A stretch of DNA of 64,000 nt, from NCBI GenBank assembly GCA_034509495.1, contig CM067503.1, positions 3,193,633-3,257,632 on the forward strand, in the 5' to 3' direction. The notes under the pieces are model-generated. The model made no database searches. It was not told the DNA's origin and worked only from the letters and a program-made list of their open reading frames with translations. Positions 39,001 to 46,933 of the stretch are shown here, one piece after another. Made by a program: the position numbers and the translations under genes. The DNA is from Acestrorhynchus altus (Eukaryota; Chordata; Actinopteri; Characiformes; Acestrorhynchidae). Position 1 is the first letter of the stretch, and each line of letters begins with the position of its first letter.

Positions 39001-42000
39001 TACCTGTAGCTGATTCCTCCTCTCCCCTCGCCATCCTGGTTTTGTGTCCCAGCAGTGTTGGTGGACCTGGGCTGGTGAGTGGTCAGTGTGTCCTCAGGAC
39101 TGTGGCCCAACAGCGGCTCAGAAGTTGTGGATTCAGAGCCCAGGGACTCTCTAGAGCTCCGCCGGCTGTCCAAAGTCCCAGTGGAGCCATGGGTGCTACA
39201 GGGGGAGCCCAGCTGCCCCCTCAGGGTTGTGCCCAACATGGCAGCACTGCTCACACACACAGGGTTCACCACGTTCCTCCAGGGGGTACGGTAGACGGCT
39301 GTTCCAGCACTCAGCAGGCAGTTGTGGAGGGGTTGCAGGTTGCGCTCGCGAGTCACATGCTGCAGGAAGTCAGCGGTGAAGACGCTGCCGTACATGCTCT
39401 CGGGGACGGTTATCTCGGCCAGAGCCTGCCCGGTCCCCAACAGGCATTTTATTACCAGCTTGGCCGCCTTACGGCCCAATGGAACCACCTGCAGGTAAAA
39501 GTCTCCCTGCCTTAGACGGACTTTGTGCAAAGGAGCAAGTTGCAGGACCACCTTCTCGTGGATACACAGAGGCCAGCCCTCGTGGTACAGAACCAAGCCT
39601 TTGAAGCGTATCTGAGAGGGAACGGACAGAACAGGAACAGAGACTGTATCAGATCTAGTGCAATGTTCAAATACATGACTTCCAAAAGGGTCAGATTGAT
39701 GTTCTGTCCACACTGGTGAACTTGTTGTCTTATATAAGTCCTTAACCTTTGGAACTCTAGGCCAAATTTGTCAGATGTTTTTGTAGTTTGATCAGTTATT
39801 TGTAAAGATTATATTTACAAAGGATAGTTATAACAAGGATAACATATTTATGACAAAGATATTTACAATATATTTTAAAAAAAAACTTGATTTTTAAATA
39901 CAAAGACAACCTTAATGTCCTTTATTATTCATGTACATATCAGTATTATCCCGTCTCATGACTTTTGTTCTGAATTTGAACACTGTGTGAGCAAAAAAAA
40001 GAGAGCAAACAGCCCCTCCCTCCTTCCGATATCTGTCAGTGAAGACGTTAGCCCCGCCCCCTCTCTCTGATCAGTCAGAGTCTGTATGCAGGTAGAGCAT
40101 GTACACGTGGACAGAGCAGTAAACATGCACTGGAAGCTGCTTTGATTTAATTCATTTGGAAACGAGTGGATTTAAGATGAATTACTCACTGATAGTTCAT
40201 CACACGGAAGCCACGCCATGTTTCTTATGATTTGTGTATCGTGTCTGTAAGTTACTTTGATCCTGAGATATAAAGCCTAGAAAATGACACGTAACTGCCT
40301 GCAAAGTGCAGATCTCGGGTTGTAGGCGTTCCAGTACAGTTCCTACTTAATTTCCTTAGGTTATATGAGATATATATGAGACCCAACAATGCACGACTTG
40401 CAATTCTGTACAAACCACCAACTGAAATGGTTGACATAATAGTGAAATTTCGCAACACCAATATTTTCCACTGAAGCTCCGTGCTGCCTGTGCAGGGATG
40501 TGTTTACACCAGAACAGATTGCCCCATCTGAATGATTCAGTGCTTATACAGACTCACACACTAAACCCTCAGTCACACCTGCTTTCCTTCACTGTAGAAT
40601 TAAGAACACCTACACCAACCTGCTCATTATCCCCTCCGCAGAACTTTCAACTAGTCCTTCTGCAACCCATTCTACCAATTCTGATGAAAACGAGAGAAAT
40701 AACAGTGATAAAAGTAAGGGAATGTGAGCTGTCCCGTGTTTGCGTTACAGTAAAACTGGCTTAACTGCACAGATTAGTGAAAAAATAGTGAAAGTAATCC
40801 TTAATTGTAGTTCTTAAAGTTACCCTAGGATTGAAAAATTTAATTCCTTGGATAAGTGACATAATAAATGACTCAGTTTTGAGGGGAGCAACATGCCTGA
40901 AGTGCCTCCTAGTGTCTTAGAAATTCCATTTCTATCTTGCTTAAGTGACTATAACAAAGATTTAGACAAACTTTTAACTCATTTAACACTTTTAATTCCT
41001 GTTCTGCTTACCAAAGGTCAGACTGGCTTCCTGACACAAAGCAGAAGCCACCCAAAAAGCCCCCACGTTAAAGCCTGTTTACACTTGAGTGTAAACTCAT
41101 TAAGTTTTCGGTGATAAGACCATGTTTGGATTTCATTGGTCCTCATGAGAAGCCAGGTGTAAACGTGACAGAGAAGCATGGCGAGTGAACTGCGATCGTA
41201 TCACTCAAACCACGTTCAGAGGTGGTCAGGAACGGATCTCGTTTAATGTTAACACAAGTGTAAACAGCCTCCTCCCAAGCCATCAGAAACTGAAAGCACC
41301 AACTAATTGATAGGGACAAATGAATGATCCTCAAACACTGCTGTTCATGCTTCAAAAGAACATGAAGCAGAACCGAAACAGAGCTGAGAAACAGGCCAAT
41401 TCCAAAACCCCAAAACTGTGACATCACAGTCTTGACTCGTTGTATTTATTCAAACTGGTTTCATGAACATTCCAATGATCTTCCTGCTCTTCTGGGATGT
41501 GTTGGGGATGTATCAGAGCAGGAGATTCATGAACGCAATCCTGAAACATCTGCAGGAATTGTGGGATGTGACCACTTGGAATGTTTCACTTCAATCACTT
41601 CATTTATTCATGATCCAACAGCAGTTCTGATTGAATGAAACTATACATGGTTATGAGAAAGCACTGCCTGTAAATCCCGCTGGTACTCGGGCTGTAATGT
41701 CTCCAGACTGAAGACGTACACCAGCATTTTCAGTGTAACCTGTGTTTTTTTTACAACAACTTAAACAGGTTCGATTTTATATAACAGTACATAAAACACA
41801 TGTGTGAGTGTGTGTGAGTGTGTGTGTGTTCCATACTCACACAGGTTTCTCTCTGAATGATGCTGAGGATCCTCTGTGCAGGCAGCAGGAAGTCCACAAA
41901 GCAGCGCAAGCCGTCCCCTCGGTACTGCCTCTCCACCACGCTGAAGAGCTGCCACAGCACAGTGGCTGCTGTAGCCCCGAACGGAGCGTACAGAGCCGAC

Positions 42001-45000
42001 AGGGTATGCTGGATACAACTGTCCAACGACTCGGAGTCCTAACACACACAGACACACAGTCGTCTGGTTAAAGGTGTGACATGGCTGTTCGACAGTAAGC
42101 AAAGTAAAGGGACTCTAGAGTGGAAAAGTGTGTTTATCTCGGCATTGTTTAATAATAACCGGTATGAAGTTGTTGGTAATTGGGAGTGAAAAGGGAATCA
42201 TCAGCCCTCAGAAATGGCAGTAATCAGACTGTGGGCTTCTGTGAATAGATTGGAAGTCGGGAGTTAATAGTATCTGGAATGGGAATTAATGGGATACAGT
42301 ATGGCAGTTATAAATACTTGGAATGGGAATTCATGGGACATGGAAAGGTACTTAGAATAGTACATGGAATGGGAATTAAAATTGCTTGGAATGGGAATTA
42401 TCTGTACTTGGATTCGAAGTTATCAGTATTTGGAATTGGATAGGAAATTTGAGTTATTGGTATTTGGAATGGGAGTTATTGGGAGTTGTGAGTGGTCGGA
42501 ATGGTTGTTATTGGTAGTAGGAATGGACGGTATTGATACTTAGAATGGGAGTTATCATTACTGGAATTTATTGGAGTTATTGGAACTTGGAATGGGAGTT
42601 ATGGGGATGAGAGGTACTGGTATTTGCAATGGGTGCTATAAGTATTCAGAATTGGAGCTATTGATACTATTGATACTTCCAAAGAAAATTCCAGGAGAAT
42701 TCCGAAAAAATCTGTTTACACTTCTGTTAAGTGCATCTCAGACTATTTCCGAATGTGGTTCATAATCCGACCACATTGTGTCCAGGGTGCGTTTAAATCC
42801 AAGTGTGATTGATACACCGGGAACGTCTGATAACAGCGTTTGCTGAAGAGTTTGTAAATCTGATCAAATCCCATCTTTAATTGTATGTAAACAAACACAC
42901 TCACTGAGCTGCCAGGCCAGATATACCGTTATTTGTTTTGAATGTGGCTTTGACTTCCTGACCCCTGCTGGTAGCTGTAGGGGTCATGAACATGGTCTGT
43001 CCGAGCCATAACACACAGACTCGCACAAACACAGTAGGATGTCAAGAGGTCACAGGGCAAGTCCCAAAAACGTGCTCCTCGGCTGATGACAGGAAACACC
43101 TGTCAGGAGACGTCACAGGCCGGACAATAACACAGCCAGGCTGGAAAATCCTACAGTGCGGAATTGTGTGAAACTGGACAGCTCTAGACATTTCCCAACC
43201 CAGGATGTGCTCAGAGCATCCTCTCACAGCAATGTTCCTCCAACTCAGCCCTGACCCAGCCCTGACCCTTTCGTTCTGGCCTCAAATGTCCCTCATGTCA
43301 CCTACAGTAGGGACCGAAACACCTTTTTCCACTTTAGCCCCGCCCATTCATGCTTAAGTAACGATTGTCATTATGGACATACAGGTTAGCCCCGCCCATT
43401 TACATTTAATACGCAATGATTTTACATAATTACAATTAGGCTCCGCCCACCCACTCCCACTGAAGTTATATAGTGTGCTTACAGCAGCTCTTCTGACATT
43501 ATGTCCAGTTCATTGGAGGTCCATGTCCATCATTCAGCTTTGTCTCTAGAGTTTCAGTACATTTTTAACCTAAAATAGGAGTGAAGTGCGTCATAATACA
43601 GGACACTGAGGATTACATCACTTCTATTGTCCTTGCATCCTGCAACTCGGTCTTTCCAGAAATAGAGTTCAGCCCCTCTAAGAGCTCAGCCGTGCTGAAT
43701 ATTGTTTCTTGAACATCATATGAGACCAAAATACGCATTCATTTCTCAAACAAAACTGCATGAACATACAAATGTGTTCTCTGGAATGATGGAGCGCCAT
43801 CCATTGGGATGAGTTGGGAAGTTGAGGGGGTAGGGATGACCCAATTTCTGTGCAAATGCACACACAGCTTGGCTAGTCCGTGTTGAGAAGTACTGCCAAT
43901 AGAATAGGACTAATGGAGCAGATCAACAAGCATGAACCTACTGGCATCATGTCTAAAGCGGAGCAGTAGAACACTCTGGAATGATGGAGCTCTATCCAGT
44001 ACTTCTGTTGGGGACGAGGTGGGGTTGTGGTCATCCAATATCCTGACCTCACTATTGTTGTTGTTGTTGTTGAATGCAAACAAATCGTCACAAAGTGAGG
44101 ACAAAGAAAGAAAGCAGGATAAACTCTTTTAATACCCTTGGTGTCCCAATACTTTTGTATGCCTGCAGTTTATATATTATATATATTATATAATTATATA
44201 TTAATTCGACAGGTTTCCTGGCATGCAGCGGTCAGCACACACCAACAGTGCTCCAAGAAAGGGCAACCGGTGAAGTGGCGACAGCGTTATGAGCAGCCAA
44301 GGCTCAGTGTTGCTCATGGAACTACACAATATCTTGGGGTGGTTGTAATGTTATGGCTGATCAGTATATCAGTCTCATCAATGATACCGACCTGATACTG
44401 ACACCCAGGATCAGTATGGCACCTGGATCAGCGCCATCTTTACATAAAATGAACACAGACTAGAGGCCCTCTTATGCCCTCGCTCTCACTTTTTCCATCC
44501 TCCTGTTCCGGTCTTCCAGAATGACCCTGCCCTGCCCGCAGTAACAGAGCCTACGCCTGCCGTTGACCTCGACTCCATTTCCACTTCATAACAGCATGAC
44601 CTGCCTGGAGCGGGCAAGGCGGCTTCCTCTGAAATTCCCTCACACTCGGCTTATCCGTGGGCCGGAGTTGCCCAATGATGGTGTGTTTGTTCACATGCCA
44701 CAAGCCTGTGACAAGAAGGCCTTTGTCTGAGTCCAGTCTAATTGCGTTAGTGTGTACGGAGGGCCGTCCAGTGATCCGCAAAACACACATTTCCAACTCA
44801 TCCCGTTATCAACCTGCAGCAGTGCAGCAGTGTAGGCATATCTTTGCTGTCATGGAAACACCCGTATCTCCAAAATACCAACTTTCCCGGAGAAGGAAAA
44901 GCCTAATTAATTGTCAGTGGACGTCAGTGTCATTTTAGAGGCTTTTCATTGGTCCGTTCAGCACGAAACTCTGATACAATGTGAAGAACAACAGCCAGAT

Positions 45001-46402
45001 TCACACTGCAATTGAAATACAATGTTTTGCATGACGGAGGCTATTTATCGATGAATATTGTGTGGAAGAAACAGTGAAAATCCTTTAAACTCCACTCTCT
45101 CTGGACAAATGATGTCCAAATGTTTGTGGACACCCCTTGTAATGAATGCATTCAGCTATTTTAAGTTGGATCATGTTGTGATCATACATGTCATTTTCAC
45201 TTTTTGACGTAGTATGAATCTGGTGAGTGTTCTTTACATTGTTCCCAAATTCCGTGACGAACGGACCAATAGAAATGCTCCAAATGACTTCTTTTTACAT
45301 TGACTTCCACTGAAAACTAAGAGGTTTTTTAATTGTCCTCTGAAACTGCCAGTCCTTTAAAATCATGGGAATTAATAGGGAGTTTGAACATTGGTGTGAG
45401 GGATATGATTGCAGCAGAAGATTTCATTTCTTTACATTAAAGCAGGAGTATTGCTGAACTAGGAGCTAACAAAACAGTGTAATACTTGGTGTCAGTGTGC
45501 TGGTGCGACCTCACATCATTTAAATGCAGTGCCAAAGGAACGCGACCCAACCCTTATTCAGCGTCAGGGAGGAGCAGAACAGAGCGGAGGAAAGGCAACA
45601 ATGGCAGGAAAGCCATCGCTACATATTTTTAAATGCCTTAAAGAGCCGTCCTGCAGGTTCGGTAGGCTGGCGCCGCTGACAGAAGACAGAGTTTAGCAGA
45701 GATTCAGTATCAAAACAATGAGTTATTGAAGCCTCGTTTGCTCCAGTGCCAGCATTTCAGACTGAGTCACCACCCAAAACCAGCACAGACCAAACGCACG
45801 GGTGGAAACCAGTTTTTGAAGATAAATGGAATAATGAGAAAAGGCTGTCCATAACCTCGAAGACGTTTCACCGCCTGCTCATGGTCCAAGAACCACTAAT
45901 AGCAGCCAGAGCACATCTGGGTTTGGAAGAGTGTCTGTCTTCTCATTCGTCCATTTCTCTCTTTCTCGTGTTTGCACGACGCTCACCTGCTTGCAGGTGT
46001 AGTGAGATGCTGCTGTTGCCTGAAAGGGGAATCAAACTGCTGTCTGCTGTGCGGAGAGTAGCTGATATTACCCACGTCACTGCTCTTTATGTCCCTGTAC
46101 CAACCATCTGACTCTCCCTCTCTCCTCCGCTCTCTCGCTTTTCCTCTTTTCTTTCTGTTTTTGTCTCTCTCACTATTCTGTCTCTCCCAGTCTTTATTTC
46201 TCTTCTTTCTCTGCCTTTCTTTTCTCTTTGCGTCCCTCTTTGTTCTCTATTCTTTCCTTTCTTGATGTCTCTTCTTTCTCTGTTTCTCTATTCTTTCTCT
46301 TTGCGTCGCTCTTCTCTTTGTCTCTTGGATGTGTGTGTGAGGTAGGTACAAGGATTGTTACCCATAATTATACCAGTGGCTCTAAGATGTGGATTCCAGG
46401 TG

Positions 46403-46448
<46 letters not shown>

Positions 46449-46893
46449 GCGCGCTCTGCAATTGGTTGCAGAGCTGGAAATGTTAGTTACTGGGCGAAAC
46501 TGCTTGTTTACCGAGTGGCCAACACCTGAACCTGTGACCACTCTGTCACGCTGCACACACAGAATCAGAGCACACATAGTCTATCATTTAAGACACGGAG
46601 TGTAACTAAATTACAGTCCCAGAGACGTGCACACACAACCACGTGCACTCCATCAGGCACACACACATACAGCACCAGCTGTGGTCAAAACCCCCTCTAT
46701 TCTTTATTCTCTCTGTGACGTTGTTTCTATAACGGTGTTCACACTACAGCGCTGAAATCCAGCTCGGATCTGTCTTAGATCACTCACTCTACTACACACA
46801 CACTGCAGATTCATACCGGATTAAAAGGTGACAACCTAAATCTAATGCAGCCCCAGAGCTACAGTGTGTTCTCGAACTATTACATTCAGGAAT

Positions 46894-46933
<40 letters not shown>

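Noticed and set aside
39042..39515. 157-codon open frame on + opposite GEF exon 3
   Set aside because: It is antisense to a well supported exon, and the peptide looks like reversed codon bias of that exon with no recognisable domain.
45746..46111. 121-codon open frame on + in intron 1 of the GEF
   Set aside because: There is no recognised domain, no splice context and no paralogue in the window, so a chance frame is more likely.
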